Shown: piece by piece, positions 1 to 5,670 of the stretch | How the letters are laid out: each line of letters begins with the position of its first letter | Position numbering within the stretch: the stretch's first letter is position 1 | Source: Dokdonella sp. | GTDB lineage: Bacteria; Pseudomonadota; Gammaproteobacteria; Xanthomonadales; Rhodanobacteraceae | Length of the DNA stretch: 8,328 nt | Reading direction: 5' to 3' | NCBI GenBank assembly: GCA_030150315.1 | Contig: JASLGB010000176.1 | Location: 1-8,328, forward strand | Notes under the pieces: generated by a model | What the model was told of the DNA's origin: nothing | Database searches by the model: none | What the model saw: only the letters and a program-made list of their open reading frames with translations | Translations under genes and position numbers: made by a program

Positions 1-858
1 GGCACTGGAACCGTCGGGCAGCGAGTCGAGCATCGCCTGCGCGTAGTCCGATTTGGCGAACTCACGCGCCGCGCCGTGCAGCTCGGCACGCGCATGGCCG
101 AGGCTGCGCGCATTGGCGTGATGCGCCTGATAGGCCGTCACCGGAAAGGACGCGTCGGAATTCCAGTAGCGGTCGAACAGGCGCGAGGTATCCTGCACCA
201 CCGGCCCGATCGCCAGCACGTCCAGGTCGCGGAAGTGCACTTCCTCGCCCGCGTCGAAGTACGCATCGCCGATGTTGCGCCCGCCGACGATGGTGAACAT
301 GTTGTCGACCGTGAACGACTTGTTGTGCATGCGCCGGTTCAGGCGCGCACCCTCGAGCGTGAACTGCAGGGCCTTGGACAGCAGCGTCCGGTTGCGCACG
401 AAAAACGGGTTGAACAGGCGCACCTCGATGTTCGGGTGCGCATCCAGCGCATCGAGCAGCTTGTCCTGGTCGACCACGTCGAGATCGTCCAGCAGCAGGC
501 GCACGCGCACGCCGCGATCGGCCGCGGCCATGAGCCGTTGCGCCAGCAGCCGCCCGGTCGCGTCGTCGAAGAAGATGTAGTACTGCAGGTCGATCGAGCG
601 CGTCGCGTGGTCGGCCAGCACGATGCGGCTCATCAAGGCATCGGTGTTGCGTGCCAACACGCGGAAGCCGGACTGGCCCGGATGCGCCTGCACCTGACGC
701 TGCGCCTCGCGTGCGGCGGCCGATTCCACCGCGGCCGGCAGGGCGTGGCTGACCGGCCTAGGCGCCTCGGGGCGCAGTGTGGCGCAGGCGTTCAACAGCC
801 CCAGCAGCAGGCCCAGACAGACGACACGCACCAGCACAAACCGGGGAGCAGCGTTCAT
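1..858 (-). CDS. Phospholipase D family lipoprotein (cardiolipin synthase-like), N-terminal 286 codons, truncated by window edge
   Basis: The frame is open from an ATG at 858 to the first base of the window, so the C-terminal part is missing. Residues 7-24 are a hydrophobic signal segment ending in the lipobox L22-N23-A24-C25. This predicts a lipoprotein, and alanine after the cysteine favours the outer membrane. Residues 64-250 form the first phospholipase D domain: SIDLQYYIF near 88, GVRVRLLLDDLD near 116, and the HKD catalytic motif with H178, K180 and D185, followed by GGRNIGDAYF. This is the pattern of the YmdC/ClsC-like group, which carries two HKD motifs in roughly 470-550 residues; the second would lie beyond the edge. 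The family transfers or hydrolyses phosphatidyl groups, for example in cardiolipin synthesis. The exact substrate here is unknown, and the lipoprotein location argues against a simple cytoplasmic-face synthase. No Shine-Dalgarno is visible. The gene diverges from nupC. Confidence 0.88.
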   Translation of the reverse strand, partial: MNAAPRFVLVRVVCLGLLLGLLNACATLRPEAPRPVSHALPAAVESAAAREAQRQVQAHPGQSGFRVLARNTDALMSRIVLADHATRSIDLQYYIFFDDATGRLLAQRLMAAADRGVRVRLLLDDLDVVDQDKLLDALDAHPNIEVRLFNPFFVRNRTLLSKALQFTLEGARLNRRMHNKSFTVDNMFTIVGGRNIGDAYFDAGEEVHFRDLDVLAIGPVVQDTSRLFDRYWNSDASFPVTAYQAHHANARSLGHARAELHGAAREFAKSDYAQAMLDSLPDGSSA

Positions 859-864
859 CGCGCG

Positions 865-894
865 ATATTCAGGCAAAACCGTCTGAGCTGTCGA
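865..894 (-). promoter_or_regulatory. Candidate promoter of the phospholipase D gene, possibly leaderless
   Basis: On the minus strand, TCGACA (894-889, five of six matches to the -35 consensus) is followed after 18 bp by GAATAT (870-865, weak -10). Only six bases separate the -10 from the ATG at 858. A transcript from here would start at or next to the start codon, which fits the absence of a Shine-Dalgarno. The evidence is sequence resemblance only. Confidence 0.3.
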
Positions 895-1051
895 TGAACC
901 GCTGCGACCGGCCACGGTCCGCGGGGGTGCTGGCCGCTGCCCGCCCCGGGGCGCCGACGAATCGGCGAATCGGGCCGATGCGGCATCGCGGGCCGCTCAC
1001 CGGCAAGCGCCTGCCAGCGCCCGCCTCGCCGGCGAGCGTCGCACACGCGCC

Positions 1052-1081
1052 TTGCGCGCGCGTTTGCCGCTGCCCTACATT
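1052..1081 (+). promoter_or_regulatory. nupC: Weak candidate promoter for nupC-rbsK
   Basis: TTGCGC (1052-1057) and TACATT (1076-1081) are separated by 18 bp. The -35 matches three of six consensus positions and the -10 four of six. It would give a 5' leader of roughly 120 bases. This is the best sigma-70-like pair I found upstream of nupC, but such pairs arise by chance in GC-rich DNA. Confidence 0.2.
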
Positions 1082-1206
1082 CGCACGATTGTCCGGCGCG
1101 GATGGGGAAATCCGTACCTGATCCGCAACGGCGTGGCGCGCGTCGCCAATCCGTGCCGCACGAGACCCGCCAAGCGCGTCCGTGCCCACATCTTCGGAGA
1201 GCAGGC

Positions 1207-2517
1207 ATGTTGCAGGCGTTGGGCCACATCGCATTCGGGTTGTTCGGAATCGCCGTACTGATCGCGATCGCGTTCGCGTTCTCGAACAACAAACGGGCGG
1301 TGAACTGGCGCCTGGTCGCAACCGGCCTCGTGCTGCAGATCGTATTCGCCACGATGGTGCTGAAGCTGCCGTTCGGGCGCGAAGTGTTCAACGGCATCGC
1401 GACCGGCTTCGTCAAACTGCTCGATTTCGTGCGCGTCGGCTCCGACTTCATCTTCGGCAGCTTCATGGACGTGTCGAAGTTCGGCTTCGTGTTCGCGGTG
1501 CAGGTGCTGCCGACGATCATCTTCTTCGCCGCGCTCACCGGCGTGCTGTACCACATCGGTTTCATGCAGTGGATCGTCAAGGGCATGGCCTGGGTCATCA
1601 CCAAGGTCATGAACGTGTCCGGCGCGGAAACCACCAGCGTCTGCGCCAGTGTCTTCATCGGCCAGACCGAAGCACCGCTGACGATCAAGCCGTACATCGA
1701 GCGCATGACGCAGTCGGAGTTGATGACGGTGATGATCGGCGGCATGGCCCACATCGCCGGTTCCGTGATGGCCGCCTACGTCGGCCTGCTCGGCGGCGAA
1801 GACCCGCAGCAGCGCGTGTTCTTCGCCACCCACCTGCTGACCGCCAGCATCATGGCGGCACCGGCGACGATGATGCTGGCGAAGATCCTGATCCCCGAGA
1901 CCGGCGAGCCGCTGACGCGCGGAACGGTCAAGCTGGAAGTCGAGAAAACCACCGCCAACGTGATCGATGCGGCCGCCACCGGCGCCGCCGACGGCCTGCG
2001 CCTTGCGCTCAACGTCGGCGCGATGCTGCTTGCGTTCATTGCCCTCGTGGCCCTGCTCAACGCGCCGTTCCAGTGGCTCGGCAGCCACGAATGGGGCGGC
2101 GGCGCGTCCCTCAACGCCTGGCTCAGTGCGCAGACCGGCAGCCCGGTCGAGCTGTCGCTGCAAACGCTGTTTGGCTGGATTCTGGCGCCGCTGGCGTGGC
2201 TGATTGGCGTGCCCTGGGGCGAGGCGCCGCTGGTCGGCAGCTTCATCGGCCAGAAGATCGTCATCAACGAATTCGTCGCCTACGTCGACATGTCGCAGCA
2301 CATGGCCAGCCTCAGCCAGCAGAGCCAGCTGATCGCGACCTACGCGCTGTGCGGTTTCGCCAACTTCTCCTCGATCGCGATCCAGATCGGCGGCATCGGC
2401 GGCCTCGCGCCGAACCGTCGCGCCGACCTCGCTCGGCTCGGCCTGCGGGCGGTGCTCGGCGGCTCGATCGCCACGTTCATGACCGCCACCATCGCCGGCG
2501 TGCTGCACCAGCTCTGA
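1207..2517 (+). CDS. nupC: NupC-type concentrative nucleoside transporter (CNT family)
   Basis: This 436-residue inner-membrane symporter imports nucleosides using an ion gradient. The start at 1207 is chosen because GGAGAG (1196-1201) lies 5 bp upstream and the N-terminus MLQALGHIAFGLFG begins directly with the first membrane segment. An in-frame ATG at 1102 would add 35 arginine-rich residues unlike the family. The CNT layout is complete: N-terminal membrane segments to about residue 60, the gate/scaffold region around 90-200, and the C-terminal transport domain from about 250. Substrate-contact residues known from Vibrio CNT are present: Q153-T154-E155 in GQTEAPL, E355 in NEFVAY, and F384, N386 and S389 in CGFANFSSI. 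The two sodium-ligand side-chain positions differ, with S148 in place of Asn and H182 in place of Ser/Thr, so proton coupling is possible. It is followed 17 bp later by a ribokinase, which fits nucleoside salvage. Nucleoside specificity cannot be read from the sequence. Confidence 0.93.
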   Translation: MLQALGHIAFGLFGIAVLIAIAFAFSNNKRAVNWRLVATGLVLQIVFATMVLKLPFGREVFNGIATGFVKLLDFVRVGSDFIFGSFMDVSKFGFVFAVQVLPTIIFFAALTGVLYHIGFMQWIVKGMAWVITKVMNVSGAETTSVCASVFIGQTEAPLTIKPYIERMTQSELMTVMIGGMAHIAGSVMAAYVGLLGGEDPQQRVFFATHLLTASIMAAPATMMLAKILIPETGEPLTRGTVKLEVEKTTANVIDAAATGAADGLRLALNVGAMLLAFIALVALLNAPFQWLGSHEWGGGASLNAWLSAQTGSPVELSLQTLFGWILAPLAWLIGVPWGEAPLVGSFIGQKIVINEFVAYVDMSQHMASLSQQSQLIATYALCGFANFSSIAIQIGGIGGLAPNRRADLARLGLRAVLGGSIATFMTATIAGVLHQL

Positions 2518-2534
2518 TCCGGACGGAGTCGGCC

Positions 2535-3512
2535 ATGCAACGCGTCGACGTGGTCGTGGTTGGCGCGTTCGTGCAGGACCACATCTGGCGGCTGGACCGC
2601 CATCCGCAACCCGGCGAGACACGCCGCGCCACGGCGTTCTACAGCGGGCCCGGCGGCAAGGGCTTCAACCAGGCGGTCGCGTGCGCACGGCAAGGCGTGT
2701 CCTGCGCCTTCATCGGCGCGCTCGGCGACGATGCGGCCAGCGCGTCCGCGCGCCGGTTCGCGCAGGACGAAGGCCTGCCCTGTCGCTGGCAACTCCACGC
2801 CGACCGCGCCACCGCGACTTCGGGCATCTTCGTCGATGCCGGCGGCGCGCCGATGAACGTGGTGCAGCTGGACGCGAACGAGGCGCTGACACCGGGTTTC
2901 GTCGCCGCGCAGGAAGACCTGTTCCGCAACGCGCGCGTGTTGCTCACGCAGCTTGAGAACAATCTCGACGCGACGCGCGCCGCACTCGACATCTCCAGCC
3001 GCTGCGGCCTGTTGCGCCTCGTGAATCCGGCGCCGATGCATGCGCGGTTCGACACTGCGATGCTGGCCGTCTGCGACCTGCTGACGCCGAACGAAACCGA
3101 GTTCGCGCAACTGCTGCGGCAGGTCGCGGCAATCGGCATCGAGGCCGACACGCTCGCCGCGATGACCGACGCCGACCTGCACGCCCTGGCGCGCCAGCTG
3201 CCGGTACCGACCGTGGTGCTGACGCTCGGGGCGCACGGCAGCTTTGTTTCGCATGCGCGGCCGGGGCTGCACGGCGACAGCGGGACGCACTGCCGCATCG
3301 CACCCGAGCGTGTCGCGACGATCGATGCCACCGGCGCCGGCGATGCGTTCTCCGGCGCGCTCGCCGCGGCATTGGTGGCGATGGCCGGACGCCCGCTGCG
3401 CGAGGCCGTGCGCCACGCCAACCGCGTCGCGGCGCTGTCCACCGAACGGGTCGGCACCGCGCCGGTGATGCCGCGCGCGGACGAAGTGCGGCGGCGATTC
3501 GGGCCGATCTAG
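2535..3512 (+). CDS. rbsK: Ribokinase-type PfkB sugar kinase
   Basis: The 325-residue cytoplasmic kinase probably phosphorylates D-ribose at O5 with ATP. The ATG at 2535 has GGAG at 2525-2528, 6 bp upstream, and lies 17 bp after nupC, so the two genes are very likely co-transcribed. Ribokinase signatures run along its full length: D15 in the N-terminal sugar-binding strand, G40-G41-K42-G43-F44-N45-Q46 (PfkB signature 1, usually GGKGANQ, here with Phe), Q139-L140-E141, N164-P165-A166-P167, the N186-x-x-E189 metal/phosphate motif in TPNETE, TLGAHG at 230-235, and D264-A-T-G-A-G-D270 with D270 as catalytic base. A C-terminal VGTAPVMP parallels the RKGAQPSVP region of E. coli RbsK. Length is slightly above the usual 305-310. 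A related PfkB nucleoside kinase is the main alternative. Next to a nucleoside transporter, a role in using ribose released from nucleosides is inferred. Confidence 0.85.
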   Translation: MQRVDVVVVGAFVQDHIWRLDRHPQPGETRRATAFYSGPGGKGFNQAVACARQGVSCAFIGALGDDAASASARRFAQDEGLPCRWQLHADRATATSGIFVDAGGAPMNVVQLDANEALTPGFVAAQEDLFRNARVLLTQLENNLDATRAALDISSRCGLLRLVNPAPMHARFDTAMLAVCDLLTPNETEFAQLLRQVAAIGIEADTLAAMTDADLHALARQLPVPTVVLTLGAHGSFVSHARPGLHGDSGTHCRIAPERVATIDATGAGDAFSGALAAALVAMAGRPLREAVRHANRVAALSTERVGTAPVMPRADEVRRRFGPI

Positions 3513-3566
3513 GCCGGTTCCGGAGGCAGCCCGCCAGCGCAGGCCGTGTGTTCGCTGTCGCTGGCG

Positions 3567-3598
3567 GCGCTCCGATCGCCGCGGCGCGATCGGAGCGC
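3567..3598. terminator. 12-bp perfect inverted repeat downstream of rbsK
   Basis: GCGCTCCGATCG (3567-3578) pairs perfectly with CGATCGGAGCGC (3587-3598) across an 8-base loop, 54 bp after the rbsK stop. It has no T-run on either strand, so it is not a classical intrinsic terminator. Its position between convergent genes suggests a transcript-end or bidirectional terminator hairpin. Confidence 0.5.
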
Positions 3599-3632
3599 GG
3601 CGGCGCCGGTCATGCACGCAGCATGCGTTGCC

Positions 3633-3671
3633 CGCGAACCACCGCGCATCCGGTCAGCGCGGTGGTTCGCG
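3633..3671. terminator. 15-bp perfect inverted repeat spanning the end of dedA, stop codon in the loop
   Basis: CGCGAACCACCGCGC (3633-3647) pairs perfectly with GCGCGGTGGTTCGCG (3657-3671) around a 9-base loop. The dedA TGA (3656-3654) lies in that loop, and one arm encodes the last residues REPPR. No T-run follows. It probably ends or protects the dedA message and may also stop read-through from rbsK. Confidence 0.5.
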
Positions 3672-4328
3672 CAGGTGTTCCTGGCGCGCGGCGCGGTGCG
3701 CGCGGAAGGTGCGCAGGCGCGCCCGCGCGCGGCCGCGGCGACGCCACCAGAACCAGCCGATCAGGCCGATCAGCAGCAGCACGCCGACCAGCACCACGCT
3801 TTCGCCGCGCTTGACCCAGGCCACCAGCCACTGATGGTTCTCGGCGCCATAGAAGCCCAGATACACCCACAACGGCACCGACAACACGGCGGCGAGGCCA
3901 TCGAACAGGATGAATTGCATGAACGACACGCGCCGGCTCATGCCGGCGGTGATGTACACCGCCGTGCGCAGGCCGGGCAGGAAGCGCGCGAAGAACATCA
4001 TGCGATTGCCGTAGCGCGCGAATTTGTGCTGCACCTTGGCGTAGCGGCGCGGTGTCAGCAGCCACGCGACCCAGCGCCATTTCAGCGCGCGCTGGCCGAA
4101 GATGCGCCCGGTCAGGAACATCACCGTGTCGCCGACCAGCACGCCGGCCAGCCCGACGAACACCATCACGTGCACGTTGGCGTAGCCAAGCCCGGCAATG
4201 ACGCCGCCGGCGACCAGCGAGACATCTTCCGGAAACGGGATGCCGAAGCCGCTGGCGAGCAGCACGACGAACACCGCGAGGTAGCCGTGTTCGGTGAACA
4301 GCCGGATCAGGAAATCGAGGAAATCCAT
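3654..4328 (-). CDS. DedA family inner-membrane protein
   Basis: This 224-residue polytopic membrane protein belongs to the DedA/VTT (SNARE-associated Golgi) family, whose members act as lipid scramblase- or flippase-like proteins and support envelope integrity and membrane potential. Visible family marks are the re-entrant motif SGFGIPFPEDVSLVAGG (26-42, with E34 and D35), GVLVGDTVMFLTGRIFG (62-78, with D67), and the signature FFARFLPGLRTAVYITAGMSR (112-132, with R115, P118, R121, G129). A last membrane segment lies at about 177-195, followed by a strongly basic tail. The start at 4328 is chosen because MDFLDFLIRLFTEHGYLAVF matches DedA N-termini. Longer in-frame extensions give a charged, family-unlike leader. 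No Shine-Dalgarno precedes it; instead a short upstream ORF ends in TGATG overlapping this ATG. Substrate and exact paralogue are not determined. Confidence 0.9.
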   Translation of the reverse strand: MDFLDFLIRLFTEHGYLAVFVVLLASGFGIPFPEDVSLVAGGVIAGLGYANVHVMVFVGLAGVLVGDTVMFLTGRIFGQRALKWRWVAWLLTPRRYAKVQHKFARYGNRMMFFARFLPGLRTAVYITAGMSRRVSFMQFILFDGLAAVLSVPLWVYLGFYGAENHQWLVAWVKRGESVVLVGVLLLIGLIGWFWWRRRGRARARLRTFRAHRAARQEHLREPPR

Positions 4329-4384
4329 CAGCGCGCAGCCGCTGCGGGCAGATTTCGAGGGGGCGGCAACTGGCGGGTGGTCAT
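4328..4384 (-). CDS. Putative 18-aa upstream ORF coupled to dedA
   Basis: Reading from an ATG at 4384, the frame encodes MTTRQLPPPRNLPAAAAR and stops with TGA at 4330-4328. The last base of the stop is the first base of the dedA ATG (TGATG), the arrangement used for translational coupling. This would explain why dedA has no Shine-Dalgarno of its own. A GGAG lies 11 bp before the ATG, longer than ideal. The three consecutive prolines are a known type of ribosome-stalling motif relieved by EF-P. Without comparative data this may be a chance frame. Confidence 0.3.
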   Translation of the reverse strand: MTTRQLPPPRNLPAAAAR

Positions 4385-4407
4385 GAACACGTCGTCTCCA
4401 TCCGCGA

Positions 4408-4413
4408 AGTTTA
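4408..4413 (-). promoter_or_regulatory. Possible -10 element for dedA
   Basis: TAAACT on the minus strand (4413-4408) matches four of six -10 positions and would start a transcript upstream of the putative leader ORF. No convincing -35 is found 15-19 bp upstream, so support is weak. Confidence 0.18.
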
Positions 4414-4447
4414 CCGGCAGGCGAAGGGCCGAGTCGCGCCACACCGC

Positions 4448-4453
4448 TACAAT
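4448..4453 (+). promoter_or_regulatory. dusB: -10 box of dusB, arranged for leaderless transcription
   Basis: TACAAT (five of six matches to TATAAT) lies 6 bp before the dusB ATG at 4460. A transcript would be expected to start at or within a base or two of the A of the ATG. No Shine-Dalgarno-like sequence lies between, and the ATG of DusB is fixed by homology (MRIG). No recognisable -35 is present at 15-19 bp. Confidence 0.5.
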
Positions 4454-4459
4454 GCGCCA

Positions 4460-5458
4460 ATGCGCATCGGTTCCCACGCCATCAATCCGCCCGTCGTGCT
4501 CGCGCCGATGGCCGGTGTCACCGACAAACCGTTCCGCCAGCTGTGCAAGCGGCTGGGCGCCGGTCTTGCCGTGTCGGAAATGACCAGCGCCGATCCGCGG
4601 CTCTGGACCACGCGCAAGTCGCTCAAGCGCATGGACCACAGCGGTGAGCCGGACCCGATCAGCGTGCAGATTGCCGGCTACGACCCGGCCATGCTGGCCG
4701 AGGCGGCGCGCTACAACGTCGCGCATGGCGCGCAGATCGTCGACATCAACATGGGCTGTCCGGCGAAGAAGGTCTGCAACGTGTGGTCCGGCTCGGCCCT
4801 GTTGCAGGACGAAGCCCTGGTCGGACGAATCCTCGACGCCGTCGTGCGCGCGGTGGACGTGCCCGTGACCTTGAAGATCCGCACCGGCTGGAACCGCGAC
4901 AACCGCAACGGCGTGGCGATCGCGCGGATCGCCGAATCGGCCGGCATCGCCGCCCTCGCCGTGCACGGACGCACGCGCGCCGACCTCTACCAGGGCGAGG
5001 CCGAGTACGACACGATTGCCGCGATCAAGGCCGCCATCCGCATTCCGGTGCTGGCCAATGGCGACATCGATTCGCCGCAGAAGGCGCTCGGCGTGCTGCA
5101 GCGGACCGGCGCCGATGCGGTCATGATCGGCCGCGCCGCGCAGGGCCGGCCATGGATCCTCGGCGAGGTCGCGCACTACCTTGCCTCCGGCCAGCTGCTG
5201 CCGGCGCCGACGCCGGGCGAGGTGCGCGACATCCTGCTCGGCCACCTCGATGCGCTGCATGCGTTCTACGGCGAGCCGCAGGGCGTGCGCATCGCGCGCA
5301 AGCATCTGGGCTGGTATGCGAAAGACCGTCCGGAGAACGCCGCTTTCCGCGCCGTGGCCAATCGCGCCGAAAGTGCGCTCGAACAGCAGCGCCTGACGCG
5401 CGACTATTTCGACGCGCTGGCCGCCGGCGTGCCGGGCGAGTTCGCGGCCGCAGCCTGA
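4460..5458 (+). CDS. dusB: tRNA-dihydrouridine synthase B
   Basis: The 332-residue cytoplasmic flavoenzyme reduces specific uridines of the tRNA D-loop to dihydrouridine with FMN and NADPH (U17 in E. coli DusB). It aligns from its first residues with E. coli DusB (321 aa), which begins MRIG. FMN-barrel motifs are LAPMAGVTDKPFR (14-26), VSEM (38-41), VQIAG (69-73) and DINMGCPAKKV (95-105) with catalytic C100. Further along come TLKIRTGW, HGRTR, NGDI and MIGRAAQGRPW, then the helical tRNA-binding domain with GVRIARKHLGWY. After C100 the usual NKxAGSALL reads N107-V-W-S-G-S-A-L-L, a small deviation. It is transcribed divergently from dedA and probably from a leaderless promoter. In many gammaproteobacteria fis follows dusB; here the next gene is convergent and fis is absent. 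Confidence 0.95.
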   Translation: MRIGSHAINPPVVLAPMAGVTDKPFRQLCKRLGAGLAVSEMTSADPRLWTTRKSLKRMDHSGEPDPISVQIAGYDPAMLAEAARYNVAHGAQIVDINMGCPAKKVCNVWSGSALLQDEALVGRILDAVVRAVDVPVTLKIRTGWNRDNRNGVAIARIAESAGIAALAVHGRTRADLYQGEAEYDTIAAIKAAIRIPVLANGDIDSPQKALGVLQRTGADAVMIGRAAQGRPWILGEVAHYLASGQLLPAPTPGEVRDILLGHLDALHAFYGEPQGVRIARKHLGWYAKDRPENAAFRAVANRAESALEQQRLTRDYFDALAAGVPGEFAAAA

Positions 5459-5517
5459 CGCCAAGCGGCGCGCCCCGCGCCCCTCCCGATCCCCTTGCCG
5501 GTTCCATTGCCGACTCC

Positions 5518-5595
5518 GTCTGGCGGCTGCGGTGTCCCGCCCGCCTTGCCGATGCCGCTCGCCGGCACATTCGGGACGCGGCGTGCACGCCAGAC
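5518..5595. repeat. Nested imperfect inverted repeat (about 78 bp) between convergent genes
   Basis: Outer arms GTCTGGCG (5518-5525) and CGCCAGAC (5588-5595) are perfect complements. Inside them GTCCCG (5534-5539) pairs with CGGGAC (5572-5577), with further pairs and wobbles between the two stems. The apical part can fold as TGCCG (5553-5557) with CGGCA (5563-5567). The result is a long interrupted stem-loop 59 bp after the dusB stop. It may be a bidirectional terminator or a structured 3' end. There is no T-run. Confidence 0.4.
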
Positions 5596-5607
5596 CGGCA
5601 GGCAGAT

Positions 5608-5627
5608 CGGCGGAGGCGCGACCGCCG
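5608..5627. repeat. 6-bp hairpin in the dusB downstream gap
   Basis: CGGCGG (5608-5613) pairs with CCGCCG (5622-5627) around an 8-base loop. It is short and could be chance in such GC-rich sequence. It lies between the larger nested repeat and the end of the convergent secreted-protein gene. Confidence 0.2.
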
Positions 5628-5643
5628 GCTCATGCCACGGGTC

Positions 5644-5669
5644 GCCGCGTCGTCGCGCAAGCGCGCGGC
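5644..5669 (-). terminator. Hairpin immediately after the secreted-protein gene
   Basis: GCCGCG (5644-5649) pairs with CGCGGC (5664-5669), with further self-complementary GC runs inside. On the minus strand it begins one base after the TGA at 5673-5671, where a transcript-end hairpin would sit. No T-run follows, so the call is weak. Confidence 0.25.
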
Positions 5670-5670
5670 T

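Larger units (their letters stand above)
859..1206. other. Divergent intergenic region between the phospholipase D gene and nupC
   Basis: No credible gene is seen in these 348 bp. The open frames crossing the region are GC-rich chance frames with arginine/alanine-rich translations and no recognisable domain. The left end holds the candidate promoter of the phospholipase D gene. The right half holds a weak candidate nupC promoter, a possible structured leader (1098-1126) and the nupC Shine-Dalgarno GGAGAG at 1196-1201. I recognise no known riboswitch class. Confidence 0.6.

Noticed and set aside
76..897. 273-codon plus-strand frame at the left edge
   Set aside because: It is antisense to the phospholipase D gene, whose minus-strand translation has a lipobox and HKD motif. 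The plus frame shows no domain.
1102..1206. In-frame upstream ATG adding 35 residues to NupC
   Set aside because: The extra residues are polar and Arg-rich ahead of a membrane helix. The ATG at 1207 has a strong, well-spaced Shine-Dalgarno.
1182..2534. Long plus-strand frame extending the ribokinase upstream by several hundred codons, which would look like a fusion
   Set aside because: The extension is an out-of-frame reading of nupC and has Arg/His-rich composition. The ribokinase has its own GGAG and ATG at 2535.
1075..2622. 515-codon open frame on the minus strand across nupC
   Set aside because: It lies fully antisense to a clear NupC homologue. Its translation is rich in Arg/Ala/Gly/His with no domain, the usual result of high GC at third codon positions.
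4328..5464. 378-codon minus-strand frame across dusB
   Set aside because: It is antisense to DusB. Only its last 18 codons after 4384 are considered separately, as a possible leader peptide.
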